Part shown: positions 1-9,318 of the stretch, piece after piece
Layout of the letters: each line of letters starts with the position of its first letter
How positions within the stretch are numbered: position 1 is the first letter of the stretch
NCBI RefSeq assembly: GCF_020164485.1
Contig: NZ_JAIQZA010000007.1
Location: forward strand, 62,001 to 126,000
DNA from: Salegentibacter tibetensis
GTDB lineage: Bacteria; Bacteroidota; Bacteroidia; Flavobacteriales; Flavobacteriaceae
Direction of reading: 5' to 3'
DNA: 64,000 nucleotides
Notes under the pieces: generated by a model
Seen by the model: the letters and a program-made list of their open reading frames with translations, nothing else
What the model was told of the DNA's origin: nothing
The model's database searches: none
Program-made: the position numbers and the translations under genes

Positions 1-2835
1 AAGGTCAAATCCATTAGTTGCAAAATAATATCCACCGCCAAAAGTATGCTGGGCCGTGAAAGGATTACGTTTAAACCCATTAGTGGTATTTACTACTTCA
101 AGCCCTACTTTAACACCATCATCTGGGTTAAACCCAAGTCCCGGCAAAATAGCTCCTGTGGTAAAGGTTTTCTTATCCTTGTCGTAGGTATTGATTTCAT
201 AATTATCCCTAAATCTGAATTTAGCACCACCGCCTTCTTTTACCGTATTTGGTTTAGATTTATGGTCATAGATTTTAAGTCGCTTATTATTTTTGATGGT
301 ATAAATATCATTGTTCTGGCCACCGATTATTCTTAAAAAGATATAATTATCGCCTTCGCCTTCTACCAAAATCTCATCATCATCATCCAGGGCATATAAC
401 CAAATTTCATCGGTATCTTCCTTATGATAAATTTTATCACTTAAAACATCGGCTCTTTCACCGCCTTTATTTCTACTTATTTTAATCCTGGTCTTCCCGC
501 CTTTCATTCGGGTTACATCTACAAAATCGTCTTTATCTGTTCCGGTAACAATAGCAAGATCTGCAAAGTGATCGTAATACCTCATCGCGATATCCACAAT
601 ATTATCCCTTCTTCCTTTAACCTTTTCAATTAATCCCTTAGTAGTGTCATCATAGGTTTCAGACGGAAGTTTTTCGAAAGCTTCTTCAATAACCGCATCG
701 GTTATATTTTCCTGTATAAATTCAGCTTGCGCTTTCCAGGTTTCTTTTCCTACATTTTGAAGTAGCGAACGATCTAACCCGGTTGCTGCAACATTAAACC
801 ATTCCACATCACTAATATCTTCACTATAAACCGCAAACTGAGAGGCGAAACCGGTTAAGGCCCTTAAAGTACCAAAAAATGCACCGTCAAAATTTGAAAA
901 TACCTGGTCCCTATCTCTTGGAATTGGTTTAAAAACGCGATTACCTTCTTCATCTTCAATTTCGGCCCAACGCCATTGATCCTGGTGCCTGTCCCAATCT
1001 CCAATAAGCATATCAAAAATCCTGGCCTTTACATAAGCAGTTTCATCCAGAGAATACTTTTCGTCCCGGCGTAAACGGTCAAACATTCCCGCGGTACTTT
1101 GAATATCATGATTGGGAGAACCAAAACTCTCTAAGCCCAACCAATGATCTTCCGGCCTTTCTTCTATCATATAAAGTGCATCCCCGTGTTCATCATTATA
1201 TTTCCCTAGTTTGGGTTGCTTTGGTAAATAATAGATTTCGGGATTGGTGTGCAAAACCCCAACTGCATCGGCCATAGTTGGGATGGCTAAGAATGCATAA
1301 GGATGTGCCGCTGTATAAAAATCGGAAATTATATCTTCAGCTACGGTATTCTCTAACTGTGTCTCAATAGGAGTATTTTTAAAAGCTACGGTTTGTAAGA
1401 ACTGAACAGCTTTCTTTTCAAGCCTTCTAAAATTATATTCACGATTTATGCTATCTTTTACTCTAACTGAGATCGTTTGATGACCACCACCGGCCCGCAT
1501 TGGGGTTAATCCTCCATACAAGGTATCCAGGTCTGCAACTTTCACAGTGATATCTGTACCATAAAGTTCGCGATATCGCTGCCCCCAAACCGTTCTATGT
1601 ACCGATCCTTTATCGGTTTCATCCTTTGGATATACAGAAGTGGTAATTGTTTTATCAAATTGCTGCGGAAGATCGGAAACATCAAATTCCTTTGGTGCCT
1701 CAAAAATTTCTTTCTGAAATAATAATTTTGGTTTATTATTTTCATTTCCATAAAAACTCGCCCAGGAAGATCCGTCTTTAAAAACGTCATAAACTACAAA
1801 TCCCTGTTCTGGATAAGCAAAAACACCATCGTTACTCAGAGTGGCATAAGTTGCCTTGGAGGTAGACCCTGAAACAATTTGTTTAATATTTCCGTGCTCT
1901 ATATACTGTAAGGAGTGTTCGTGACCACTTACAAAAATCAATCGCTCTGAATCATGTCCTAATGTCTCCAGGCGTTTTACCATAGATTTATAACGCTCAT
2001 TTTGCGCATCCTGAATAGAAACTCCACCGGTTGTTCTAATTAAAGTGGCTAAAGAACCTAAAATTGGTACCGGGATTTTCTTTTGAGTAGGATATATATG
2101 TCGGTTAAAATTGTACTGTCCCCCGTGAATTCCGTTAGTGAATAAAGGGTGATGCATAGCTACAATAATCGTTTTGTTCTGACTTTTCTTAAATTCAGTT
2201 TCCACTTCCAGAAACATGGCCTCACGGGTTTTTATTTCAGCACAGTCATCGTTTATCGTCGGGCTTTTGTCCCAATTCTCAAGGTACCATTGTGAGTCTA
2301 TTACAATTAGTGTAATCTCTTCACCGATATCCATAATCTCGAGACCACAACCGGTTTTAGGGCTCCATTTAAGATCTTCTCCAAATTTTTCCTTTAAATA
2401 TTCTTCTTCCCTTTCCAAACCATCAATACGCTCATTGTACCAATCGTGATTACCGGGAATAAAAATAACATTACCGTCATAGCTTTCAATGGCATCCAGC
2501 TGTGCATCAATTCTATATTCAGCAGCTTCCCTATCTGGCGAATCTTTATCTGGCATTCCATCGGGATAAATATTATCACCAAGAAAAATGGTATAATTAT
2601 CAGATTGTTTTACCGAGTCTAAATAGTTCTTAAAAGCAATAAGGCCTTTGGAAGTTCCACCAATGGGGGAGTAACCACCGTCACCTAATAAGTAAAACGA
2701 TTTTTCTATTTCTTTATTTGTAGGATATCCAAAATTGGAAGTAGGTTCACCTTTGCGGTATTTAGGGTCTGACGAGACACACGAAAAGATCACTAACAGG
2801 GCAGTTAGTGACATTAAGATGTTAGTTTTTTTCAT
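1..2835 (-). CDS. Surface lipoprotein: metallophosphoesterase fused to a kinase-like domain (C-terminus off the left edge)
   Basis: The frame is open from ATG at 2835 to base 1, giving 945 visible residues without a stop. A lipoprotein signal ends at Cys19 (context VIFSC). Residues about 45-330 carry calcineurin-like phosphoesterase motifs: GDG near 51, GDNIYP at 86-91, GNHDW at 128-132, then MHHP and SGHEH. The middle holds a second module with GDWDRHQDQW around 612-621 and PIPRDRDQ around 638-644. These resemble the catalytic and metal-binding loops of HipA/CotH/Fam20-type kinases. The last visible part (GLGFNPDDG, then alternating Gly/aromatic strands) looks like the start of an outer-membrane barrel. 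Long metallophosphoesterases of this type are common in Flavobacteriaceae. Substrate unknown. It is divergent from the HD-PycTM gene across 54 bp. The phosphoesterase call is firm; the kinase-like and barrel calls are inference. Confidence 0.85.
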   Translation of the reverse strand, partial: MKKTNILMSLTALLVIFSCVSSDPKYRKGEPTSNFGYPTNKEIEKSFYLLGDGGYSPIGGTSKGLIAFKNYLDSVKQSDNYTIFLGDNIYPDGMPDKDSPDREAAEYRIDAQLDAIESYDGNVIFIPGNHDWYNERIDGLEREEEYLKEKFGEDLKWSPKTGCGLEIMDIGEEITLIVIDSQWYLENWDKSPTINDDCAEIKTREAMFLEVETEFKKSQNKTIIVAMHHPLFTNGIHGGQYNFNRHIYPTQKKIPVPILGSLATLIRTTGGVSIQDAQNERYKSMVKRLETLGHDSERLIFVSGHEHSLQYIEHGNIKQIVSGSTSKATYATLSNDGVFAYPEQGFVVYDVFKDGSSWASFYGNENNKPKLLFQKEIFEAPKEFDVSDLPQQFDKTITTSVYPKDETDKGSVHRTVWGQRYRELYGTDITVKVADLDTLYGGLTPMRAGGGHQTISVRVKDSINREYNFRRLEKKAVQFLQTVAFKNTPIETQLENTVAEDIISDFYTAAHPYAFLAIPTMADAVGVLHTNPEIYYLPKQPKLGKYNDEHGDALYMIEERPEDHWLGLESFGSPNHDIQSTAGMFDRLRRDEKYSLDETAYVKARIFDMLIGDWDRHQDQWRWAEIEDEEGNRVFKPIPRDRDQVFSNFDGAFFGTLRALTGFASQFAVYSEDISDVEWFNVAATGLDRSLLQNVGKETWKAQAEFIQENITDAVIEEAFEKLPSETYDDTTKGLIEKVKGRRDNIVDIAMRYYDHFADLAIVTGTDKDDFVDVTRMKGGKTRIKISRNKGGERADVLSDKIYHKEDTDEIWLYALDDDDEILVEGEGDNYIFLRIIGGQNNDIYTIKNNKRLKIYDHKSKPNTVKEGGGAKFRFRDNYEINTYDKDKKTFTTGAILPGLGFNPDDGVKVGLEVVNTTNGFKRNPFTAQHTFGGGYYFATNGFDL

Positions 2836-2889
2836 AAGGGGTATTGAACATTTTTTGTACTTTGGCTAAACAAAAACAAGCTAAACTAT

Positions 2890-4074
2890 ATGAATAATCT
2901 CATTGAAAAAGCAGATGATTTTGTTTTGAATCTTTTCAAGGAAAAATTACCAAACACGTTTATATACCATAATTACAAGCATACAGAACGGGTGGTTAAA
3001 AGTACTAAAGAATTAATAGCCAATTCTGAAATTAATGTTAAACAAGAAGAAGCGCTGTTACTGGCAGCCTGGTTGCACGACACTGGATACACCAGAACTT
3101 TTGAAGGTCACGAAAAGGAAAGTGTGAAAATTGCCAAAGATTTTTTGGAGCAAAACAATGCAACCCCAGAATTAATTAAAGATGTTTTAAAAAATATTGA
3201 AGCGACAAAGTTCAACTCCAACCCCGAAAGTTTTCCTGAAAAAGTTATAAAAGACGCTGACTCCTCTCATTTTGCCAAAGAGTATTTTGAGGAAACCAGT
3301 GAACTTTTGCGACAGGAGCTCGAGCTCCAGAATATCAAAAATTTTACTACAGGAGAATGGTTACAGGAAAACATAAGAGTGTTCACCGAAAAGCACCAGT
3401 TTTACACCGATTATGCAGTAAAAGAATGGGGGCCTAAAAAAGAGGAAAATCTTCTTGAGCTTATTGAAGCTAAGAATAAGCAAGAGAAAAAATTAAAGAA
3501 AGAGGAAGCTAAAGCGCGAATGAAAGCGCGTTATAAAAACGATAATCCCGAAAGAAGTATTCAAACGCTTTTTAGGGTAACGCTTAGAAACCACATAAAG
3601 TTAAGTGATATTGCCGATACCAAAGCCAACATCTTACTTTCGGTAAATGCCATAATTATTTCATTGGCGTTGGCAAACATGATCCCCAAACTGGATGCAG
3701 CAAGCAATAAGCATTTATTGATACCTACACTAATTCTAATTTTATTTAGTGTTGCTTCAATTATACTTTCAATATTATCTACGCGACCACAGGTCACCAC
3801 TGGGGAATTCACTAAAGAGCAGGTAAAAAACCGGGAAGTAAATCTTCTATTCTTTGGGAACAGCCATAAAATGCCATTTGAGCAGTTTAAATGGGGAATG
3901 AAAGAAATAATAAAGGATAAAGATTACGTCTACGAATCCTTAATGTTAGACCTTCACCTGCTAGGAAAAGTTTTACATAGAAAGTATAAAATACTTAGGA
4001 TAACCTATACGGTGTTTATGATAGGAATTATTGTTTCGGTAATTGCATTTGTAGGTGCATTTTACCTAATGTAA
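2890..4074 (+). CDS. HD-domain phosphohydrolase fused to a PycTM (Pycsar effector-type) membrane domain
   Basis: 394 residues. The N-terminal half is an HD domain: His31 in YKHT, the His63-Asp64 pair in WLHDTGY, and Asp122/Asp124 in KDADSS fit the metal ligands. A charged Lys/Glu-rich linker (about 190-220) follows. Residues 225-394 match the PycTM/DUF5706 family: the conserved LSDIADTKANILLSVNAII segment leads into membrane helices at about 245-264, 277-297 and 372-392. PycTM proteins are the membrane effectors of Pycsar anti-phage systems, which respond to cCMP or cUMP. HD-PycTM fusions are widespread in Bacteroidota, and no cyclase lies in this window, so a defence role is not shown. The gene end overlaps the convergent GAF gene by 9 bp. 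Domain assignment is confident; function is not. Confidence 0.85.
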   Translation: MNNLIEKADDFVLNLFKEKLPNTFIYHNYKHTERVVKSTKELIANSEINVKQEEALLLAAWLHDTGYTRTFEGHEKESVKIAKDFLEQNNATPELIKDVLKNIEATKFNSNPESFPEKVIKDADSSHFAKEYFEETSELLRQELELQNIKNFTTGEWLQENIRVFTEKHQFYTDYAVKEWGPKKEENLLELIEAKNKQEKKLKKEEAKARMKARYKNDNPERSIQTLFRVTLRNHIKLSDIADTKANILLSVNAIIISLALANMIPKLDAASNKHLLIPTLILILFSVASIILSILSTRPQVTTGEFTKEQVKNREVNLLFFGNSHKMPFEQFKWGMKEIIKDKDYVYESLMLDLHLLGKVLHRKYKILRITYTVFMIGIIVSVIAFVGAFYLM

Positions 4075-6435
4075 TTCTTCCATCAAATTTTCATAGGTAA
4101 TAGTTCTATCGGCTTCACTGCTATTTGGGGTATACAAAACATTTACCCTAATAGCCTTTAAGCCTACAACACCCTGAACATCTTCAAGATCCAGCATCTC
4201 CACTTCATCACCCAAATAGCTTTTAGTTTGCAGGTATTTTATATATCTTAAATATTCCTTTTCGTCTCCACGCTGACTATATACAATAGCAATTTTTCCC
4301 TTTTGGGTAATACGCTCTTCAGTTCCTTTTATAAAAGATTTATCTATACGTTTTTTAATAATTTCATATCGCGCGTTGTAGGTACCATCTACATCAAATT
4401 TCTTCTCATCCATTCTGTATCTAATAGACATCGTAGAATTATAGACTAAAATAAGCGAAGCTGCATCTAATTTTACAGGCGTGCTTTGCTGCACTTGATA
4501 GAACCTGTTTTCCATCTCACACATGGTACTTAACTGCCAAAGTCTTAAATTATATAAATATACCTTATTAAAAGGCCGGTCTTCTACCATAGACGGACCA
4601 ATGTAAATATTATGGTCCACCCCATCGGTTTTGTAACGCTCAAAATAATGCGGATAGATCTTTTGCGCAACAATTTGTTTTCTATCTAAAAAACGAGACA
4701 TGGTGCGGTTAATTTGTTGCACGGTTTCATCGTAATTTTTACGATGATTATAAACTATTCCTGTTTCAGGATTAAGCTGATCCTGATATTCTTTAACCAA
4801 CTTTTTTAATTCTGAAGACTGCTTACTTAAATGACTCATTATAGGGTTCACTTCCTTCTGAAGCAAATTAAATATCCTCTGTTCACTTGAAGCATTCAGG
4901 TTACTATCAAGATCTTCCATAAAATCGGAAATTCGAAATTTCACCTGCTCATAGATTGGAAGTTCTTCCAGCTCGTAAGCCTTGTCAATAATAGACTGAA
5001 TTTCCTTTAATTGATGAAGTAAATCTTTTTGAATGGCTTCGTTCCGTGCATCTGAAGAAGCTACCACATCAATTTGTCCATAAAGCGGATAAATATCTTT
5101 AAAGACAATGTCTTTAAAAGAAGCCAGACCGTCATCATCATAATCCCTTATATATTTTTTGGCCTCTTTTTCAAAAACCCACAAAACACTGGGGTGAATA
5201 GAAGTACATTCACTCTGGATCACAGCCTTTACCCTATTTTCAAAATCACTTCGATTTCTATCTATCGCAGTTGCGATATAGGGCAATATTTCATCTAATT
5301 TAATGGTATTAATACTGTTAAGTTGATTCTTTTTCCTGGCTACCAGCTCTAAAATTCCCAGCAAACGATTGTTTTTCACCACGGGCGCCAGAATACAACT
5401 TTTTACATCACTTTCCTGTAGACGTCTGGATAATATATTGTTTTTGGTTTTTTTTGCATAATCTTCAACATTTGCAATACTGAAAAAACTGTGATCTTTA
5501 AAGATATTATTAAAGCGCTCTTCGCAAACTCCTTCTTTACATTCACTCACCAATTCGTCATTAAGAATATAACTATTAGCTTCTTTATATTCCATCTTTT
5601 CAAACATTTCATCCTCCGGATTATAAACCGTAAAGCCAACCCTTAGATCAGAAATTTTATAAATCGACCTGAAAATTTCTTCCAGTTTTAGAAGTTCATC
5701 TTTCTCTGAAGATTGTTCAAACAGCAAGGCTGTTTTTAATTCAGATATGGCATCATCCATCGTTACATCGGTAAGATTTACAATGGTAAAACCTTTAAAC
5801 ACCCAACTCTGCGGCGGGAATTTTTCTTTCCAAACATCAATATTCTCGACGTTTTGTAATAATTCGTCTACATCTTTATCGGTGATTTTTTTCGCTTCTT
5901 CCTTTGGAAAAATATCAATAAAATCACCGTTTAGAGCGATACGATACCGTCTAATAATCCCCTGTTCATCTGGAATATCAAAATATAAGGGCCTGGAATA
6001 ATCTATATTATAGCCGTAGTAATCGTTAAGAATATTAATGCATTCCTGCACATAGATTGTTTTATTATCCAGGTTTCTTATTGCAAGCTCAAAATCTTCT
6101 GGAGTAGCCTCCATTATTTTCTTTAAACGCTTAGACCTATTAAATAAGAAGTTTTGAAAGGGTACAGATGCAGCTTTTATTTCGTTATTGGTAAGCACAC
6201 TGGGAAAAAGATCGTCCAGCAACACCCTTATCGGATCCTTATATTTTTTAAGCTCCCTAAAATCTTTAATTCCCTGAGTTAAAGCCGGAAAAGACTTTAC
6301 ATGCTCAAGAATACTTTCAATATAATTTTTGGCAATTTTATTTTCTTCATGCTTTAGTTGTTCCTTATACTGTTCAACAACTTTATGAAAACTAATTTGA
6401 ATCTCAAAAGGTAAATCTTCTTTCTGTTCTTTCAT
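4066..6435 (-). CDS. GAF domain-containing protein of unknown function
   Basis: 789 residues, no signal peptide and no obvious membrane segment, so probably cytoplasmic. A GAF-like sensory domain spans about 240-395 (core around VKSCILAPVVKNNRLLGILEL). The flanks are long, charged and helix-rich, with a region near 450-470 reading YGQIDVVASSDARNEAI. No kinase, cyclase, HTH or phosphatase signature was recognised. Large GAF proteins of this shape are annotated only as GAF-domain proteins in Flavobacteriaceae. It is transcribed towards the HD-PycTM gene and overlaps its end, so the two are not co-transcribed. Ligand and output are unknown. Confidence 0.75.
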   Translation of the reverse strand: MKEQKEDLPFEIQISFHKVVEQYKEQLKHEENKIAKNYIESILEHVKSFPALTQGIKDFRELKKYKDPIRVLLDDLFPSVLTNNEIKAASVPFQNFLFNRSKRLKKIMEATPEDFELAIRNLDNKTIYVQECINILNDYYGYNIDYSRPLYFDIPDEQGIIRRYRIALNGDFIDIFPKEEAKKITDKDVDELLQNVENIDVWKEKFPPQSWVFKGFTIVNLTDVTMDDAISELKTALLFEQSSEKDELLKLEEIFRSIYKISDLRVGFTVYNPEDEMFEKMEYKEANSYILNDELVSECKEGVCEERFNNIFKDHSFFSIANVEDYAKKTKNNILSRRLQESDVKSCILAPVVKNNRLLGILELVARKKNQLNSINTIKLDEILPYIATAIDRNRSDFENRVKAVIQSECTSIHPSVLWVFEKEAKKYIRDYDDDGLASFKDIVFKDIYPLYGQIDVVASSDARNEAIQKDLLHQLKEIQSIIDKAYELEELPIYEQVKFRISDFMEDLDSNLNASSEQRIFNLLQKEVNPIMSHLSKQSSELKKLVKEYQDQLNPETGIVYNHRKNYDETVQQINRTMSRFLDRKQIVAQKIYPHYFERYKTDGVDHNIYIGPSMVEDRPFNKVYLYNLRLWQLSTMCEMENRFYQVQQSTPVKLDAASLILVYNSTMSIRYRMDEKKFDVDGTYNARYEIIKKRIDKSFIKGTEERITQKGKIAIVYSQRGDEKEYLRYIKYLQTKSYLGDEVEMLDLEDVQGVVGLKAIRVNVLYTPNSSEADRTITYENLMEELH

Positions 6436-6544
6436 AAATAGGTAATATCTGCTAAAATTACATATTCCGTAAGGCTTACAAATCTACACAGTTTAAATTA
6501 ACAATTTTTTATAAAATAACGAAGGTATTGCCGTGGTAGATGCT

Positions 6545-6552
6545 TATTTTTG
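6545..6552 (+). promoter_or_regulatory. Candidate -7 element (TATTTTTG) for the TlpA-like gene
   Basis: TATTTTTG fits the Bacteroidota -7 consensus TAnnTTTG. It lies 20 bp upstream of ATG 6573 and inside the longer reading frame that begins at 6540. This argues that translation starts at 6573. Confidence 0.5.
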
Positions 6553-6572
6553 CTTTAAACAAAACAATTTTT

Positions 6573-7694
6573 ATGCGTAAAATAATAGTTATGCTTGCTG
6601 TTGCAACAGCATTCACATCCTGCCAGGATGATAAAGGATATTTTATTTCCGGAAATGCTCCCGAAATGGAAGACGGCAAAATGGTATATGTTTCTGAAAT
6701 TGACGAAAATACCAACCGCCCAAATCGAATTGATTCTACCACTATTAAAGACGGTAGTTTTGAACTTGATCTTGAAGATCCTGAAACTCCTAATTTAAGT
6801 TTTCTTGAATTTGAAGGTACCCAGGGAAATGTGATTTTTATTTCTGAAAATGAAGAAATAAATTTCAAGGTCTACAAAGATAGCTTGCGTGCTTCTGAAG
6901 TAACCGGCGGAAAAGAAAATCGTTTATTATATGATTATTTGAGCCATCTAAAGGAGGTTAATGAAAAAGTGATGGAAGGTCGTGACGCTATGCGCTCTGC
7001 TTTTCAGGAAAAAGATAGTACTAAACTTACCTCGATACAGGACACTGAAAAGGAAATTATAGATAATGATAAGGTCTTTAAGAAAAAGATCGTTGAAGAA
7101 AATCCAGATTCATTTGTTTCTATCATGGTGATAAGCGATATGCTTAGAATGAAATCTTACCCGGTAAACGAGATAAAAGAAATGTTTGACTCACTTTCAG
7201 AAGATGTTAAGAACACGGCTATCGGAAAACAGATTGCTGAAAATCTTGAAAAGGAGAACAAAGTTGCCGTGGGCAGCAAAGCACCCAATTTTACAGCTCC
7301 TACTCCAGATGGCGACGAACTTGCCTTAAAAGATGCGATGGGAAAAGTTACAGTAATCGACTTTTGGGCGGCCTGGTGTAAACCCTGCCGTGTTGAAAAT
7401 CCAAATTTGGTGAAAACCTATAATAAATACAAAGACGATGGTTTAAGTATAATTGGTGTTTCTTTAGACCGTCCCGGTCAAAAAGACCGCTGGTTAAAAG
7501 CTATTGAAGAAGATGGATTACCCTGGCACCAGGTTTCTAATCTTAAATTCTGGCAGGACCCCGTGGCTCAACTTTATGGGATTAAAGCCATCCCTGCCGC
7601 TTTTGTCCTGGATGAAGAAGGAACAATTGTAGCAAGAGACCTTAGAGGTGATGCATTAGATAATAAAATTGGAGAATTACTCAATAAAGGTTAG
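6573..7694 (+). CDS. TlpA-like thioredoxin-fold lipoprotein with N-terminal DUF4369-type domain
   Basis: 373 residues from ATG 6573. The frame is open from 6540, but those codons overlap the promoter-like TATTTTTG, and the lipoprotein signal (AVATAFTSC, Cys17) begins at 6573. The N-terminal part (about 20-120) resembles the DUF4369 domain often found before thioredoxin folds in Bacteroidota. A helical linker follows, then an AhpC/TSA-type thioredoxin domain with the redox pair WCKPC at Cys269/Cys272 and a cis-Pro region around IKAIPAAFV. Family knowledge says such proteins are envelope thiol-disulfide reductases, anchored on the periplasmic side. Partner proteins are not evident nearby. It stands alone, upstream of a dispersed repeat. 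Confidence 0.88.
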   Translation: MRKIIVMLAVATAFTSCQDDKGYFISGNAPEMEDGKMVYVSEIDENTNRPNRIDSTTIKDGSFELDLEDPETPNLSFLEFEGTQGNVIFISENEEINFKVYKDSLRASEVTGGKENRLLYDYLSHLKEVNEKVMEGRDAMRSAFQEKDSTKLTSIQDTEKEIIDNDKVFKKKIVEENPDSFVSIMVISDMLRMKSYPVNEIKEMFDSLSEDVKNTAIGKQIAENLEKENKVAVGSKAPNFTAPTPDGDELALKDAMGKVTVIDFWAAWCKPCRVENPNLVKTYNKYKDDGLSIIGVSLDRPGQKDRWLKAIEEDGLPWHQVSNLKFWQDPVAQLYGIKAIPAAFVLDEEGTIVARDLRGDALDNKIGELLNKG

Positions 7695-7734
7695 TTCTTT
7701 AAATTTCACAATAAGGCCTAAGAAGTCATGGTTT

Positions 7735-7836
7735 CGTCAAACTGAACTTGTTTCAGTTTCTAAGGTTTTTGAATTTCAATTATCTTAGACTCCGAATAAA
7801 TTTTCGGAGCAGGCTCTGAAATAAATTCAGGATGAC
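7735..7836. repeat. Dispersed inverted-repeat element, family A, copy 1
   Basis: About 100 bp. The left arm begins CGTCAAACTGAACTTG and the right arm ends TTCAGGATGAC, so the ends are inverted copies of the arms seen in the copies at 30027, 36447 and 55822. It lies in the spacer between two convergent genes. No coding capacity. Confidence 0.65.
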
Positions 7837-7877
7837 TTTCCTTCGGACTTGTTAGACCTTTTTATTTACACCAACAC

Positions 7878-8567
7878 TTATTCCATAAGTAGGTGAAAAG
7901 CAACATTTACCTCTATACTCACTTCCATTTCTCCGGGTGCTATTGTCTCTTGATTAGAAGCCTGATCTGATGAAGCTTTCATCTCCATAGTACGATATAC
8001 CGGCTGGTAATTATTACTGCTCCCTTCGTTTATCATAAAAGCTTTCCCTACTGTTTGTCCTAATGGCTCAGCTAGAGCTTCAGCCTTTTCTTTCGCATTT
8101 AACACCGCCTTTTTGCGGGCTTCAGCTTTATGTTTTTCAATATTTGAAGATTCAAATTCCACTCCGTTTATCCCATTAAGCCCATTTTCAAGAAGACCTT
8201 TCATTATATTTTCATATTTACTAATATCTTCCAGCGTAATGGAAATAGCCTGGTTCGCTACATAAGTATAAGTTTTATCATTGTAATTATATCGTTTGTT
8301 CAAATTGATATAATTGGTATTAATATTTTTCTCGATTACGCCTTCAGATTTTAAATATTCGATTACCTTATCGACTACCTCATCATTTTGTGATTTCACA
8401 GAGGTAGCGCTCTGGCCTTCGTGTTCAATTCGAGATTTAATAGTCACTCTATCTGGAGTCACTTTTACGACTCCTATACCGGTTACATGAATTCCATTAT
8501 TGGTTGTGTTTTGAGCCTGTATCCCGAAACCGCTAATTATAGCGATAAGTAATATTATTTTTTTCAT
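7878..8567 (-). CDS. SIMPL (DUF541) domain secreted protein
   Basis: 229 residues with a Sec signal peptide (about 1-18, ending IQAQ). The body shows the SIMPL/DUF541 pattern: VTGIGVVKVTPDRVTIKSRIEHEG at the start of the mature protein, a central helical part, and KAEARKKAVLNAKEKAEALAEPLGQTVG near 145-172. SIMPL proteins such as BP26 and YggE are periplasmic and form oligomeric rings. YggE has been linked to oxidative-stress tolerance, but the biochemical role is unclear. It precedes the rhomboid gene on the same strand by position, but transcription runs rhomboid then SIMPL with a 51-bp spacer, so the two may be co-transcribed. Confidence 0.88.
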   Translation of the reverse strand: MKKIILLIAIISGFGIQAQNTTNNGIHVTGIGVVKVTPDRVTIKSRIEHEGQSATSVKSQNDEVVDKVIEYLKSEGVIEKNINTNYINLNKRYNYNDKTYTYVANQAISITLEDISKYENIMKGLLENGLNGINGVEFESSNIEKHKAEARKKAVLNAKEKAEALAEPLGQTVGKAFMINEGSSNNYQPVYRTMEMKASSDQASNQETIAPGEMEVSIEVNVAFHLLME

Positions 8568-8618
8568 GGTTATATTTTTAAAGCTTTTTGAAAAGCAATA
8601 AACAAGAAGAATACCAAA

Positions 8619-9266
8619 TTAAATTTTTCCCATTTTTTGGAGAATAAACAAGACAACAATGGGAAGTGCCAGCAAAATCACCATAAGCAGATGCTCCTCA
8701 AAAACCCAGCTAGCTAGCAAAAGTGTTAATATATAGCCACCAACCGCGCCGCCAAAATGGGCGTCGTGTCCAATATTTCCCAATTGACGTTTCATCCCGT
8801 ATATGGTATAGAATAGATAGCCTATCCCAAAAACATAGGCAGGCATGGGGATGATAAAAAACAGGCCAAGCATCATATCAGGTCTTAACAGAATTGCAGA
8901 ATAAAGTACGCCCATCACCGCACCACTAGCTCCTACGGCCGTATAATGCATCTCATTTTTATGAAAGAAGTAAGACAATAAATTTCCTAAAATAAGACTG
9001 GCGATGTAAACCAATATAAAGCCTACGGTTCCCAAATAAAAAATTACAGAATTGGCGAAGAAGTAAAGCGTAAGCATATTCACCAAAAGATGGGTGGTGT
9101 TAACATGTAAGAATCCCGAAGTCAGGATTTGATATTTTGCACCCCGGTTAATATCGGCGATATTAAATTTATATTTCTGAAAAAAAGAATCGTCTTTAAA
9201 TCCTTTGAATGAAACCAATACGTTTACACCAATAATTATAAGGGTAACCAGGTTTAATTCTCCCAT
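8619..9266 (-). CDS. Rhomboid-family intramembrane serine protease
   Basis: 215 residues, about six membrane helices. The catalytic serine sits in GASGAVMG (Ser114) and the catalytic histidine in HDAHFGG (His170), the usual Ser-His dyad. HVNTTHLLVNM near 54-64 is the family's L1/TM2 pattern. Rhomboids cleave single-pass membrane proteins within the bilayer; the substrate here is unknown. No N-terminal cytoplasmic domain or extra C-terminal helix is present, so this is a minimal rhomboid core. It is divergent from the acyltransferase gene (52 bp between starts). Confidence 0.92.
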   Translation of the reverse strand: MGELNLVTLIIIGVNVLVSFKGFKDDSFFQKYKFNIADINRGAKYQILTSGFLHVNTTHLLVNMLTLYFFANSVIFYLGTVGFILVYIASLILGNLLSYFFHKNEMHYTAVGASGAVMGVLYSAILLRPDMMLGLFFIIPMPAYVFGIGYLFYTIYGMKRQLGNIGHDAHFGGAVGGYILTLLLASWVFEEHLLMVILLALPIVVLFILQKMGKI

Positions 9267-9296
9267 AGCAGCTTTAATTTAGTGCCAAATATACCA

Positions 9297-9304
9297 TATA
9301 TTTG
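9297..9304 (+). promoter_or_regulatory. Candidate -7 element (TATATTTG) for the acyltransferase gene
   Basis: TATATTTG matches TAnnTTTG and ends 14 bp before ATG 9319, so the leader would be very short, as is common in Bacteroidota. Confidence 0.5.
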
Positions 9305-9318
9305 CCGAAAATTATTTT

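Noticed and set aside
46-336. 96-codon plus-strand frame
   Set aside because: Antisense to the open phosphoesterase frame, which has clear motifs through the region.
2836-6435. Complete Pycsar defence system
   Set aside because: Only the effector-type membrane domain is present; no pyrimidine cyclase is encoded in the window and the GAF gene lacks a cyclase signature.
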